NCBI RefSeq assembly: GCF_050433385.1
Contig: NZ_JBNPXI010000020.1
Location: 29,715 to 93,714 of the forward strand
Source: Brassicibacter mesophilus
GTDB lineage: Bacteria; Bacillota; Clostridia; Tissierellales; Proteiniboraceae
Direction of reading: 5' to 3'
Length of the DNA: 64,000 bases
The notes under the pieces were generated by a model. The model did no database searches and was not told the DNA's origin. It worked only from the letters and a program-made list of their open reading frames with translations. Positions 46,501 to 55,264 of this stretch are shown here, piece after piece. Position numbers and translations under genes: made by a program. Numbering within the stretch: the stretch's first letter is position 1; each line of letters starts with the position of its first letter.

Positions 46501-49500
46501 ATACTATTGATCATGTAGAAGATACTCAAGTAGCAATGCTAACAGACGGAACATCAGCTGTTCTTTATCAGGTTAAAAAAGAAGGAGGTAGCTCAGAAAT
46601 TATGGCTACTTTGCTTGATGAGAAAGGAAAAATAAAGAACAATCTTCGATTGACTAATGATGATATTCAAGATACAAATCCACAAATTACTGTTGTTGAA
46701 TTACCAGATGGTGATGAAGGTTTTGTAATTGGTTGGAACACAGAGAATACTATTCAAATTCTAGCCATGGATGGTAATGGAAATCTATATAAAGAACTTG
46801 AACAAGAGATCGGTAATCCATCAGAAATAAGTAATTATTCTTACTCGGATTTTTGCTTTGTAAAAGGAGCGAAAAATCTGGATGATTTAACAATTGTATG
46901 GGACGAACCAGATATAAGCTCAGCAGAAGGTGCTTCAGATATTTATAGAGATAATATATGGGGAATAAAGCTAATAAAAGAGGCTGACGGAACCATAGGA
47001 TATTCAGGAAAGGTTAAATTAGTAGAACTAGATGGGGAAAATACTGCTGATTTTTATGAGGTAGTTACAATTCCAGAAACAGATGAACTTCAATTTGTTA
47101 TGATGGTATCTGATTACAGTTCTATAGATGAAAAGTGTGATTTAATTACGGCAAAATTTAGCTATCAAAATGAAATATCTGTTGATGAACCTGATTATTT
47201 ATTTGAGGATGTTATTCCCGGGATGGATATGCCTGTAGCTTTCAATATTCAAAACCTGGGAATCAAGTCAATTGATAATATAACTATAACCATTGAAGGT
47301 GTAACTCATACATTTGATGAATATATAAATCCAGGGGATACTAAGGAATTAGTTGTGTTTTTCCCTGTACCCGACCCAGTCGATGATATACATTATACCA
47401 TTACTGCAGAATATGAAGATTCTAAAGACATTAAAAGTGGAATCCTAAAATTAGATATGGTGGATGTAGCTATAGATAAAATTACTGTGACTAAGGAAAA
47501 ACAAAGGGAAAGAGGATTCAACATTCAGCTCAGTAACAAGGCTTACGGTGAGCTTAAAGAAGGTATTCATACTGTTAAATTGGAAATATACAACTCACCT
47601 GATTTTGATATGAATAGCCCTATTTCAGAAGAAACTATTTCAGATGGAGAAAGATTAGAATTAATAAATGATGGGGCACTATCATTAGATATGGTCTTAG
47701 ATGAAGATGGTTTGAAGGAATTTTTAAATGAAGATGGAGAGATTCCAGATGGCGGTGCCTTAGTATTTTTTAATGCTGAAGTTATAGAAAATGAAGAAAT
47801 TATTGAAGATGCTGAAATTGGTAACGACATGAACTATATATTAATCCGCAGCCTTGTAGAAAAATACGGTATGCCTGTTAATATTGGAAGTATGCTTCAT
47901 AGAACAGAGGGACAGACGGAGGTTAAGATAGAAGCTTTTAATAATTCCATCAATGGAATTTCCAATGGAAATTTCGTAGCATTTCTCAAGGATGAAAGTG
48001 GTAAAATTTTAGAAAAACAGCAAAGCTATGACCCAAATAATGGTTTAAGTAGCTTAGTTCAAATCCGTGGAGAGGAGAGTTTTAATACTAGTTTAGATTT
48101 TACACAGGAAGGTGCATTAGTGGATGTTTTCTTTACTGAAATCAATGAGAATAGTACAAAGCTTTCAATGCTTAAAATGGATGGAGTTTATCTAGATTTT
48201 AAAGATGATGTATACCAATATGATATTGATGTTAAGGATTTGAAGAAAACCTTTATTTTAGCAGAGGCAGAAGACCCAGAAAGCACTATTACGATTAAAC
48301 AAAATGGTAGTCCAATTACAATCTCTCAGCTTGTTACCCTATCCTATGGAATAAACAGATTTGTAGTAACCGTAGTGAATGGAGAACAGCAACAGGATTA
48401 TATTGTCAATATTAGAAACCTCAGTTCTGAAGATAGTGGAGAAGAAGATGAAGAAGATAATGATAATAGTGGGAAAGTAGATGATAGAGAAACTGAGAAT
48501 AATTCCACCATGACTGTCCTTATAAATGGCATACAACATAGGGTTTCAATAAGGATTATAGATGGCAATGCCATAATTACCTTTGGGGCGTTGGAAGGTA
48601 AGAGCTTTACGGAAAATGAAAATGTAGTATTGTCTATTCCGAAGATTTCTGGAGCAAAATCATATGCCTTGGAGGTACCAGTAGGTTTAATAACTTCATC
48701 TAATAATGGATTAATTACCTTTGATACACCTTTAGGAAGTATAACGCTCTCAAGAGTCATGTTTTCTGCAATGTCAGAAAACCTAGATAAGACCACCAGT
48801 ATTACTATTGAATCTGGTGATAAGTCATTATTGCCAAGAAAAATAGGAGAAGCCATAGGGGAGAGGCCATTTACGAAGTTTACGATGTTAGTTGATGGAA
48901 AAGAAATAGACTTGAAGGAATCTTATATACCAATATCTATATCAATACCATATACTCTAAATGATGATGAGCTTTTCAATGCTGAAAGTATGGTGATATG
49001 GCACATTGATGAAGGTGGTAATGTAGGATCCATACCTAATGGAGTTTATAATGCTACTACTAGAACTATGAAATTTCATACTAACTATTTCTGTGATTAT
49101 GGTATAGTATATAACAAAATAAACTTTAAAGATGTGGGAAATGACCAGTGGTACAGTAAAGCTGTAAACTTCATAGCTGCAAGAGGTATTACAACAGGAA
49201 CAGGCAATGGGAATTTCAGTCCTGATGATAAACTAACTAGAGGTCAGTTTATAACGATGCTCATGAGAGCATATGGATTTTCTCCTGATGTATATCCAGC
49301 AGATAATTTTGCAGATGCTGGGAACACATATTATACAAACTATTTGTCATCAGCAAAAGCTCTAGGTATTTCCCAAGGTGTAGGAAACAACAGATACGAA
49401 CCAGAGAGAGAGATTACTCGCCAAGAGATGTTTGTTCTAATATATAATGCATTGAAGATAATCGGTAGTCTTCCAGAAGGTAGTTCTGAGATGACCATGG

Positions 49501-49664
49501 CAGATTTCACAGACGCAGAACAGATAGAATCATGGGCAAAACAAGCAATTACATTACTGATAGAAAAGGGAACAATAACTGGAAGTGCTGGAGAACTCAA
49601 TCCTACAAGGAGGGCTACAAGGGCAGAAATGGCCCAGATAATGTTTAATCTGCTTTCAAAATAA
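40548..49664 (+). CDS. giant S-layer-homology surface protein
   Basis: A 3038-residue secreted protein, by far the largest gene here. It has a signal peptide (about 1-27, ending VLA), a Calx-beta-like region (about 97-155), a bacterial Ig-like domain (about 620-700, WTSSDETVATINSSTGIINL), long beta-rich regions, beta-propeller-like strands (about 1820-2220, repeated VVWTR, IVAWHS and VIGWN), a cadherin-like beta-sandwich (about 2537-2620), an acidic linker (about 2625-2653) and three SLH domains (about 2860-2902, 2919-2972, 2984-3038). SLH domains bind pyruvylated wall polymers, so it sits on the outer face of the wall. Adhesion or binding is probable. ATG 40548 is chosen over an in-frame GTG at 40539 because AAAGGAG is 10 bp ahead. 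Confidence 0.88.
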   Translation: MKRYFSIFLVLIMFINIIPIQVLAQGGTETYDHDGYSLPSITHESSLDSLINQLSTEGITLPLSWEDVPSIEEQSEVEHRTRISYQIINNGEIDETAPRSARVRFTLDNPGNEQVSFDYRLLSGSSYIDKIKSVDSGKISFEAGETEIELEIELKPWIHKPTEYGQISEVDDFWTGERIFFIYCYNIENALFSDGKRSETIPVPIENSFDYEIAYENAGEYLYDLEDLEDVESIPEDPLKYINQKEEITIDIDIEDDVRTMIDMGVFTHLQLPTGYIENTSGATGSANYKIKNDTYFEKEEALILDGETEISFGGEEILENVGLGRNLEGNTVSTSLKFTLDYSTVTEAVYTCFDSSEQIRFSDQEAPIFNGIDRPFELDSDVSLGDTVPIILRYNEPVYIDDIRISINNEYYYPIEKDGTISESLTFLYEVDEELYENNGILYIENISGAMDLSGNEQEEALPSYVDFNMNTMNIINDFFFCAEPIVNIEQGTTIQPMGYISIPLKEHTDLSNWLSDNLNDTENLITVVKARVIGQEGIAIDVPLYAQIEGGFITELTGQFIPPINLTGEDIEYIAEIYLMESSEFELVYGLTAEYIVQPIIFITSPEDLEIEYKEWPATDRVSADGKVNLSLDYNIKVDATWDDSEYFRWTSSDETVATINSSTGIINLTGKAGTVQFTLTASNAGLATEVEVTSRTLTVMPIGSSFLSIPECGKNIESMHGQDVMIQYSTNIPYNNVVYGGSEAETTFTYTLYEANYDGYDFKKGEIVYTEDEILIGDSANNFFMIPSKYLTNTAAKDRYSYIAEVSSRENETGYIYTAEANIRVKSLPVKAILDRPDSFYMTDDSSHFDVSFNIENENENTEYRLSVKKNKREDPIYSANSPEDMNRYHRISIESVDPDGLLDVYTVSLEAKNECDEVWSFDSYTIYIYNSNALKILVNEEFTNELIIKPSLDFSKMDSSQIISAVSNNRKMNFSDKVSQLSIYNENYNLSNIADKITWKVGNEGNLVLKYKDIDITEDTTQLMKPGASLVLEAIDSGISSVTATHYNTGIETTLPVIVEDKPIDKLYVFYTYPQSECLVTYKNGNKEEKTVKTDYWGRLGVYEETGIASDVVFYPIDKADVYGTTVFNHSQLVANQNSSNNFDIYPQNTVKLVPSSKYNVNLNLYKYDDGSPFTEDIIIRGGVYVNGEYIERTTINGKKGNEDQIVSATNGIYNLTFNPKEFTDIYGRLDPDTQIEYKIEVSTRENTHYPLMIELTNNEIRDPNNANKGIYASGKIQETKDSSIQNNVIVTSQSLTLDGEKYSFDSIIGIGNTFNEAIVSMDLIFSNAKDAIYEVSLQDKFGFYWGSTTRVKPTDIYPFSRTGVLHVSMDMKHSINNGLVLSTGRGESVQLFPVIRKIDELTLIKLSKPLILQNLFLPSMTSSNNWENGIYDIRYNVLSSIEDAGSYSSLGEDSDVKEILEFLSGFSGSISSIGLEIIPTEDPLIYRGIIRFSLGNYARDNPSGLFVTQGKSTSYEYLPGFSDIKAMGKGNYIKQSKKTMEEAKSGIGVSGRSKTYGGGSYMECQIYWNKNKNKWDMRLLKSDSYIGGGVHYSKIHNTSIGGFPVTAEFKTGVTTEIGLKTIYDIVEDSTAYITELRPNGYIYGFGGAGVDLKVTAIKIGPYGQINHEQKFLWYDFEDISKNGQKLTVSGSTGIEYKLQFLFFSKKGKYELLSAGKSWTYNDFNEINDVFKSGKIIRMSDGYYIIEAEEEYESEIDNLTFQDRNYLYNNYRSWGEGSGRSRLKSLDIFSSESISPILTNAYPSSNPVMSEDGKIMVYIHDMDSTNLQDTAVNFALRDSIEGVFTEGEEILSSDYPDSDAAIAGTEGNAVVVWTRTFTDIEDMEGKEATDEDIVNVLDATEIMTAVYDSSTGEFETIQLTNNSTSDMVPVVAAKGNRAIVAWHSVIPGDRENPLDFSAGYEILYSTYDGTDWDVPKVLYNDTIDHVEDTQVAMLTDGTSAVLYQVKKEGGSSEIMATLLDEKGKIKNNLRLTNDDIQDTNPQITVVELPDGDEGFVIGWNTENTIQILAMDGNGNLYKELEQEIGNPSEISNYSYSDFCFVKGAKNLDDLTIVWDEPDISSAEGASDIYRDNIWGIKLIKEADGTIGYSGKVKLVELDGENTADFYEVVTIPETDELQFVMMVSDYSSIDEKCDLITAKFSYQNEISVDEPDYLFEDVIPGMDMPVAFNIQNLGIKSIDNITITIEGVTHTFDEYINPGDTKELVVFFPVPDPVDDIHYTITAEYEDSKDIKSGILKLDMVDVAIDKITVTKEKQRERGFNIQLSNKAYGELKEGIHTVKLEIYNSPDFDMNSPISEETISDGERLELINDGALSLDMVLDEDGLKEFLNEDGEIPDGGALVFFNAEVIENEEIIEDAEIGNDMNYILIRSLVEKYGMPVNIGSMLHRTEGQTEVKIEAFNNSINGISNGNFVAFLKDESGKILEKQQSYDPNNGLSSLVQIRGEESFNTSLDFTQEGALVDVFFTEINENSTKLSMLKMDGVYLDFKDDVYQYDIDVKDLKKTFILAEAEDPESTITIKQNGSPITISQLVTLSYGINRFVVTVVNGEQQQDYIVNIRNLSSEDSGEEDEEDNDNSGKVDDRETENNSTMTVLINGIQHRVSIRIIDGNAIITFGALEGKSFTENENVVLSIPKISGAKSYALEVPVGLITSSNNGLITFDTPLGSITLSRVMFSAMSENLDKTTSITIESGDKSLLPRKIGEAIGERPFTKFTMLVDGKEIDLKESYIPISISIPYTLNDDELFNAESMVIWHIDEGGNVGSIPNGVYNATTRTMKFHTNYFCDYGIVYNKINFKDVGNDQWYSKAVNFIAARGITTGTGNGNFSPDDKLTRGQFITMLMRAYGFSPDVYPADNFADAGNTYYTNYLSSAKALGISQGVGNNRYEPEREITRQEMFVLIYNALKIIGSLPEGSSEMTMADFTDAEQIESWAKQAITLLIEKGTITGSAGELNPTRRATRAEMAQIMFNLLSK

Positions 49665-49792
49665 TCAAACTTATAATAAGCTAAATTTCTGTGCTAGAAA
49701 TTGGGTATTAATATGAAACATAAAATGTTTGAAAATACTCTCCCATCAAGGAATAAACAGATCCAGACGACATCATTATTGTACTCTCAAGG

Positions 49793-49817
49793 CACGTGGA
49801 GACGGTGGCGTTGATAG
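49793..49817. repeat. candidate attachment repeat, displaced rlmD tail
   Basis: 23 of 25 bases match 35891-35915 in direct orientation. The frame reads SRHVETVALIVRK-stop, that is, an RlmD C-terminus without the rest of the gene. Confidence 0.55.
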
Positions 49818-49883
49818 TTAGAAAATAAGCTATATATTCAGGGTTTTAAATATTCGGCAAATATTCAATATAAAGATAAGTAC

Positions 49884-49920
49884 CCTCATACCGAAAGGTT
49901 TGGGGGTTGTTTACATTTAA
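49884..49920 (+). terminator. relic terminator resembling that of rlmD
   Basis: CCCTCATACC / GGTTTGGGGG with loop GAAA and a T-rich tail resembles the hairpin at 35941. Together with the tail repeat at 49793 it looks like the original rlmD end pushed away by inserted DNA. The remaining 49921-50091 shows nothing further. Confidence 0.55.
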
Positions 49921-50091
49921 AAGAGATATGTTATAACACTTGATGAGGGTGAAATTGATGGTAATGTAAAAATCCCGGATGTTCATTATTAACAAATGAG
50001 CCCTACTGTGAGTTTCGCTAGTAACCTTAAATATTATACTTTATCAATATTTTTAAAGAATTTTATGATTTTTTTATTGATAGCCCCTTCT

Positions 50092-50874
50092 TTATCTTTT
50101 GATAAATCGAATGGAAAAGGCAGTTATGCCATAATCGATTGCTTCAACAATTTCAAATCCTACTGATTTGGCCAACTCAATATAGTCTTCTTTTTGAAGT
50201 TCTCTTAACCTCACACCATACCCTGTTTGTATTTTTTTGGGGAGATGCACTTCAAGATAAACGCCAAAATATTCTTTTTGAGGTTCATTAATTTGTGGAA
50301 TGTTAATATCCCACATTACAAACTCACCATTCGTTTTTAAAACACGATAGATTTCACTTAAAACTTGCTTATGATCCGCTTTAGGTATATACATTAGAGT
50401 AAAAAAAGATGTTGCAGTATCAAACGTGTGATCTAAAAATTTTAGATCTTTTCCATCCATGACGATTTTTAACCCACCCTCAGGAGCTTGTTCTAATTCA
50501 CCTTTATTAGGATCAATCGCAATCACTTGCTCACCTTTTAGTTGACCGATGACGCCTTCACCACCTCCACCTAAATCTAAGATTCTACCCTCAAGTTTTG
50601 TGTCTGATAAATCAAAACCAAATCTTCCACCATAAAAGACTTTTTCAGACCTTTCTTTATTGATCATGGTATGGACATAATGACTCGCATCAAGTTCATT
50701 TACAAACCATTCATCGTTTAATCTGATGGCATCAATCACTTTATTTTCAACAAGGTTTATAATTTGGTCTTTCATTAGATTCAATTCCTCTTGTTTATAA
50801 TGATTGTATGATTTTTGAAATTCATGATACAATTCATTAATATTAATATACGTCATATGGTTATGTATTTTCAT
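50092..50874 (-). CDS. class I SAM-dependent methyltransferase
   Basis: A 260-residue methyltransferase. Motif I is RILDLGGGGEGVIGQL (about 92-107), followed by VIAIDPN (motif II), then DHTFDTATSFFTLMYIP (about 147-163) and VLKTNGEFVMWDI. The substrate cannot be told; small molecules or antibiotics are possible. An ABC-F gene is divergent about 470 bp away. Confidence 0.85.
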   Translation of the reverse strand: MKIHNHMTYININELYHEFQKSYNHYKQEELNLMKDQIINLVENKVIDAIRLNDEWFVNELDASHYVHTMINKERSEKVFYGGRFGFDLSDTKLEGRILDLGGGGEGVIGQLKGEQVIAIDPNKGELEQAPEGGLKIVMDGKDLKFLDHTFDTATSFFTLMYIPKADHKQVLSEIYRVLKTNGEFVMWDINIPQINEPQKEYFGVYLEVHLPKKIQTGYGVRLRELQKEDYIELAKSVGFEIVEAIDYGITAFSIRFIKR

Positions 50875-51343
50875 ATGTTATCCCCTTTTTTATTACATTA
50901 TGTACATATATTACCATTTTTGAACCTATAAAACAAATCATCCTTAAACAAAAAATGCATGCTTAATAAATATGTACTTTTGATCAGCTATTCAAAAATA
51001 ATTCTTTTTAATAGAAGCAATCCCCTATAAAAAATTACTTCACTGTGATAATGTTCTATGTTGTTTATAAAAAAGAAAAGAATTATGATATACATTAATA
51101 AGATTAGTAACTTACTAAAATTTCCATATAGTAGGTCTCCTTTAAATACAGTAATTGATATAATTAATGACTATCGATTTCAAGTATTTTTATGAAAAAA
51201 GATTAAGGTATTAACTCATGTAAGCACATGATATATTATATATTGATGATAAATTACCACAAGTTGTATAAAAAAATAATAACGTTTGTTTTATAGAGGT
51301 ATTTATATTTCAATAAGTTTTAGAATGGAGAGAAAAAATTAAA
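50875..51343. other. long leader region before the ABC-F gene
   Basis: About 470 bp without a gene. ABC-F resistance genes are often preceded by ribosome-dependent attenuators, but I could not find a convincing leader peptide followed by paired hairpins here. Nothing firm is called. Confidence 0.35.
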
Positions 51344-53017
51344 ATGCATGAAATATCTTTTGATTGTGTAAAAAAATATATGGGTACAGCGCTTATTTTT
51401 AAGAATATTTCATTTCTAATTAAAGAGGGCGAAAAGGTAGGCATAATAGGTGATAATGGAAGCGGTAAGACTACCATTCTTAAATTAATTGCAGGAATAT
51501 TAAAGCTTAATCATTGTGCGGGGTATCCTTATGCTCCGGTCCCTCCTGGATATGATGAGGGATGGGTGAATATTTCCAAATATACTAGTTGCGCCTATCT
51601 TGAGCAAATACCACAATATGATGATGAAATGAAGGTAATAGATGTTTTAAACTTAAGCTTCGAAGAGATATATCGTATAGAAATGGAAATGCGTGAGCTA
51701 GAAAAAGATATGATGAATTTTGATGACAATGATTTAAAAAAAACTTTGACGAAATACAGTGAGCTAACCCAGTTATATGAATTCAAGGGAGGATATGAAA
51801 TTGGAGAAAAGATAAGCAAGATATGCAAAGGACTAAAATTTGATGAAAACTTTTTGAATAAGGACTTTAATTTGCTAAGTGGTGGAGAGAAAACGACTGT
51901 TACTCTTGGTAAACTTCTAATTGATGCCCCAGATGTGTTACTACTTGATGAGCCTACCAATCATCTTGATATGGATTCAGTAGAATGGTTAGAGACCTAC
52001 ATCAAGAACTATAAAGGAATAGTTATTGTTGTATCCCATGATAGATACTTTCTTAATCATGTTGTTGCAAAAATCATTGAGATAGAGAATAAAGAAAGTG
52101 AATCTTACATGGGTAACTATACTGAGTATATTAGGCAAAAGGAAGAGAAGTTAAGAATTCAATCCAATGATTATAAAGAGCAGCAGAAGAAAATAGATAG
52201 TATTGAACAGTCTATCAAGGAATTAAAGCAGTGGGCTATGAAAGCTGATAACAATAAATTTTTCAAAAGGGTTGCTAGTATGCAAACTAAGCTTGATAAA
52301 ATGGAAAGGATTGAAAAGCCCATTTTAAACAAGAGTAATATGAAGATGAATATTAAAACAACGGAACGCTCAGGAGATATAGTAATAAAATCTACAGATT
52401 TATCCAAAAGTTTTGAAGATAGAATAATTTTCAAAGATTCCAATCTTTTAGTTAAATATAGTGAAAGGGTTGCACTCGTTGGTCCTAATGGCTGCGGCAA
52501 AACCACTTTTCTGAAAATGCTGCTAGGAGAGGTATTACCAGATAAAGGTGAAGTGGTTTTAGGTGCAAATGTAATGATGGCTTATTTACCTCAGAACATA
52601 GTTTTTGAAAATGAAGAACTCACAGTCCTCCAGTATTTTCGGAAGGATATTTCTGTCCTTGAAGGAAAGGCAAGAGAGTATTTAGCAAAATTCATGTTTT
52701 TTGGGGGGAATGTTTTCAAAAAGATCAAACTTTTATCTGGAGGTGAAAGAGTCCGTCTAAAGCTAAGTAAACTACTTTTTCAAAATGTCAATCTATTAAT
52801 TCTTGATGAACCAACAAACCATTTGGATATAGCTTCTATAGAAAGTATAGAGGCGGCACTATCTCATTTTAAGGGGACAATCTTTTTTATTTCCCATGAC
52901 AGATATTTTATTAATAAAATCTGTGATAGATTAATTGCAATAGAAGATCAAGCTTTCGTAAGCTATCTTGGCAATTATGATTCCTACAAAAGTGAAAAAA
53001 CTATAAAAGATGAATAG
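51344..53017 (+). CDS. ABC-F family ATPase, probable ribosome-protection protein
   Basis: A 557-residue soluble protein with two ABC domains and no membrane helices. Walker A motifs are GDNGSGKTT (about 35) and GPNGCGKTT (about 378); signatures LSGGEKTTVTL and LSGGERVRLKL are each followed by DEPTNHLD. The charged interdomain linker (about 240-330) is the part that enters the ribosome. Resistance-type ABC-F proteins displace lincosamides, streptogramin A and pleuromutilins. A Vat acetyltransferase in the same region fits a similar drug set. A housekeeping ABC-F role cannot be excluded. Confidence 0.85.
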   Translation: MHEISFDCVKKYMGTALIFKNISFLIKEGEKVGIIGDNGSGKTTILKLIAGILKLNHCAGYPYAPVPPGYDEGWVNISKYTSCAYLEQIPQYDDEMKVIDVLNLSFEEIYRIEMEMRELEKDMMNFDDNDLKKTLTKYSELTQLYEFKGGYEIGEKISKICKGLKFDENFLNKDFNLLSGGEKTTVTLGKLLIDAPDVLLLDEPTNHLDMDSVEWLETYIKNYKGIVIVVSHDRYFLNHVVAKIIEIENKESESYMGNYTEYIRQKEEKLRIQSNDYKEQQKKIDSIEQSIKELKQWAMKADNNKFFKRVASMQTKLDKMERIEKPILNKSNMKMNIKTTERSGDIVIKSTDLSKSFEDRIIFKDSNLLVKYSERVALVGPNGCGKTTFLKMLLGEVLPDKGEVVLGANVMMAYLPQNIVFENEELTVLQYFRKDISVLEGKAREYLAKFMFFGGNVFKKIKLLSGGERVRLKLSKLLFQNVNLLILDEPTNHLDIASIESIEAALSHFKGTIFFISHDRYFINKICDRLIAIEDQAFVSYLGNYDSYKSEKTIKDE

Positions 53018-53201
53018 GCTAGATTTTTGCTGCCGTAAGCTCCCTTCTCTATACATGTTTTACTACAAAGATATTAGTTGTATAATGATGGTTTGCATCA
53101 TTTCAGACGTACAGCCAGGAGTGAATTAAGTATACGGGAATAGATTTTATAGTTAAAGACTTTCTATATAATCTCATGTAAAGATATTTTATAAATTACT
53201 A

Positions 53202-53232
53202 TTGACTTTGATGTCATGTTGTCCTTTATAAT
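53202..53232 (+). promoter_or_regulatory. MerR-type promoter with 19-bp spacer
   Basis: TTGACT (53202-53207) and TATAAT (53227-53232) are separated by exactly 19 bp, the over-long spacing typical of promoters activated by MerR proteins through DNA distortion. The spacer has MerR-like dyad elements (TTGATGTCATGTTGTCCTT). The MerR-type gene that starts at 53260 is truncated. Confidence 0.65.
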
Positions 53233-53259
53233 TTAATTGGAAAGGGGATGGTGGTTTTG

Positions 53260-53352
53260 ATGACAATTAGTGAGGTATCAAGAAGCTTCAATATTTCCAC
53301 AAGAACGTTGCGTTATTACGAAAAGATGGGGCTGATGTTCGGTTGGGACTAA
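53260..53352 (+). pseudogene. truncated MerR regulator N-terminus
   Basis: 30 codons encode a normal MerR helix-turn-helix start (MTISEVSRSFNISTRTLRYY then EKMGL) and then run into unrelated codons and a stop. AAAGGGG lies upstream. The wing and the rest of the protein are missing here; similar sequence continues at 55265. The region 53353-53643 behind it has no intact gene. Confidence 0.8.
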
Positions 53353-53643
53353 AACGCTGAATTGACAATGAATGGTTCGGTTGGTATTATTTAAGGCAAA
53401 GTTGTTTTATTATATGAGCTTACTACTTGATTTGCGCAGGTGCTGTAAATTTATATTATGAGAGATTAAATCGTATATTTGAAGACTTTGTTAAATGCCT
53501 ATTGATTGAAATATAGACGGAACCATTATAATTAAAAACTGTTCTTAGCGGTGAGTTTTTTAGAGCGGACAAAACGCCGCATTTTAAGACATGACTTTAT
53601 GGGTGATGCTATTGTAAAATATTCATTGAAAGGAGGGTGGCTT

Positions 53644-55110
53644 GTGAACTGGATTCAATGTCTTTCGAAAGCTATTCATTACATCGAAAAGCACTTGACT
53701 GACGATATTAACATAGACGAAGTATCGAACCAATCCTATGCGTCAAGCTCGCATTTTCAGCTTATTTTTCATTTGGTGATGGGCATGACCATAGGCGAGT
53801 ACATCCGCAACAGACGACTTAGTTTAGCTGCACAAGATTTGTTACAACCAAATAGCAGAATCATTGATGTGGCTATGCGGTATCAATACGATACGCAGGA
53901 GAGCTTTTCCAAGGCGTTTACGCGGTTTCACGGCGTGCCGCCATCGAAAGTGCAGTGGGGAAAGGTTAAGCTGTTTTTTCCGCTGTCCATTAACGTTATC
54001 ATTCAAGGAGGATTTGATATGTCACGTAAACTGATTGACGAGTTTTATTGGAGCGACATCGAATGGCAAAAGGGCGAGAAACTGACGGATGCCGAGAAAT
54101 ACAAAAGGATTGTTAGCTGGGCGGCTAAAGCAAGGGGGCAAAATCCGGGCGTTTTTGATGCGTTGACCGAATGGGTGCTGGACGATTCACAATGGAGTGA
54201 CGAAAAACTCGCCGAAAACGAGCAAATTTTGATACAGGGCGTGTTTGCGCGGTTCAAAGAACAGAACGCACAACTTCGGGCGTACTTGTCAGAATTAGAG
54301 CCGTCTGGCGTGGTTAACGCAGCGGTGTTCAAGGCGTTGGATCGATTTGATGACGAGCTGTCGGGGTTGGTTCATGACAAGCGGTTACAAGAATTGGTAG
54401 CCCAGGTATTTGATGACTTTTATGCCATGCGGGAGCGCGGTATACGGGAGCAAATTGCAGGCAATAAAACAGGCCCTACAGGTACTGATAGTGTAGATTT
54501 ATTTGGATATATCAATTGCTTGAAGGACAGCGATGCAGGGGTACAGTGGGCGCTGTTTATGCCAGATATGGTTGAGAGGCAACAAAAGGGCTTCAAAGTG
54601 GACAGCTTTGAATACAAAAAAATGTCCGCTATGCGCTTTATCGGGCGGGAAAGCGATGACTTAGACAATATGGAGGTTCGCAAGAAACTTTTCTGTATTC
54701 TGGACGCCATGAACGAGCATAAATCGGACTTTGACTATGATGTTTTGTTTATGCACCATTACGGGCTAGGCGTGGATGTTGGCCCGTGGCATGGTGTTTG
54801 GGGGCGGTTCATGAAAGCGGACACTCCTGTGCCTGATGGATTTCTCGCGTTTGACTTTGTGCCGCACGACGTTCCTGAGGCGGGGCCGCCTTACTATTCG
54901 CGCTTCGCGTTCGCAACGTTCTCCGGCGACATGGACGCCATGCATTCCCGTGAGGGTTACGATAACGATGCCATGTACGATGTCACGCGCAATATTATCC
55001 TCGGCGATGGCGTTAATATTCCGTACCCAGAAAAATACTGGACTGCGGAAGTATTTCTTGATGGTTGTGACAAGTATAGTTCGGGTTATCTGTTTTCAGT
55101 TGGTGAGTAG
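53644..55110 (+). CDS. AraC-family regulator with effector-binding domain, G+C-rich
   Basis: A 488-residue regulator. It has an N-terminal AraC double HTH (about 8-105, INIDEVSNQSYASSSHFQLI then QESFSKAFTRFHGVPPSKV), a helical middle domain (about 125-290) and a C-terminal GyrI-like/AraC effector-binding domain (about 315-488). The GTG at 53644 is chosen because AAGGAGGG precedes it. Codon use and G+C (near 50% around 54-55 kb) differ sharply from the neighbours, which marks recent transfer. It lies between two pieces of decayed MerR gene and downstream of a MerR-type promoter. Confidence 0.85.
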   Translation: MNWIQCLSKAIHYIEKHLTDDINIDEVSNQSYASSSHFQLIFHLVMGMTIGEYIRNRRLSLAAQDLLQPNSRIIDVAMRYQYDTQESFSKAFTRFHGVPPSKVQWGKVKLFFPLSINVIIQGGFDMSRKLIDEFYWSDIEWQKGEKLTDAEKYKRIVSWAAKARGQNPGVFDALTEWVLDDSQWSDEKLAENEQILIQGVFARFKEQNAQLRAYLSELEPSGVVNAAVFKALDRFDDELSGLVHDKRLQELVAQVFDDFYAMRERGIREQIAGNKTGPTGTDSVDLFGYINCLKDSDAGVQWALFMPDMVERQQKGFKVDSFEYKKMSAMRFIGRESDDLDNMEVRKKLFCILDAMNEHKSDFDYDVLFMHHYGLGVDVGPWHGVWGRFMKADTPVPDGFLAFDFVPHDVPEAGPPYYSRFAFATFSGDMDAMHSREGYDNDAMYDVTRNIILGDGVNIPYPEKYWTAEVFLDGCDKYSSGYLFSVGE

Positions 55111-55264
55111 CAATGAATAGTATAAGCAAACTGCCATGTTGTCTCCGTAACGATATAGCCGCATGAGTAGTCGGATTATCTACACTATATAAACCGAGAC
55201 AACTGTATGCATGGTATTGACGTAAATAACTGAAATACCAATTTTTCTTAATCCCTACTTGACA

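Noticed and set aside
48398..48856. A 152-codon leftward open frame inside the giant SLH gene
   Set aside because: It is serine-, leucine- and isoleucine-rich, the usual artefact opposite an acidic coding region, and has no ribosome site.
54836..55120. A second + strand frame of 94 codons within the AraC gene
   Set aside because: High G+C lengthens chance open frames; the AraC frame carries HTH and effector-domain motifs.
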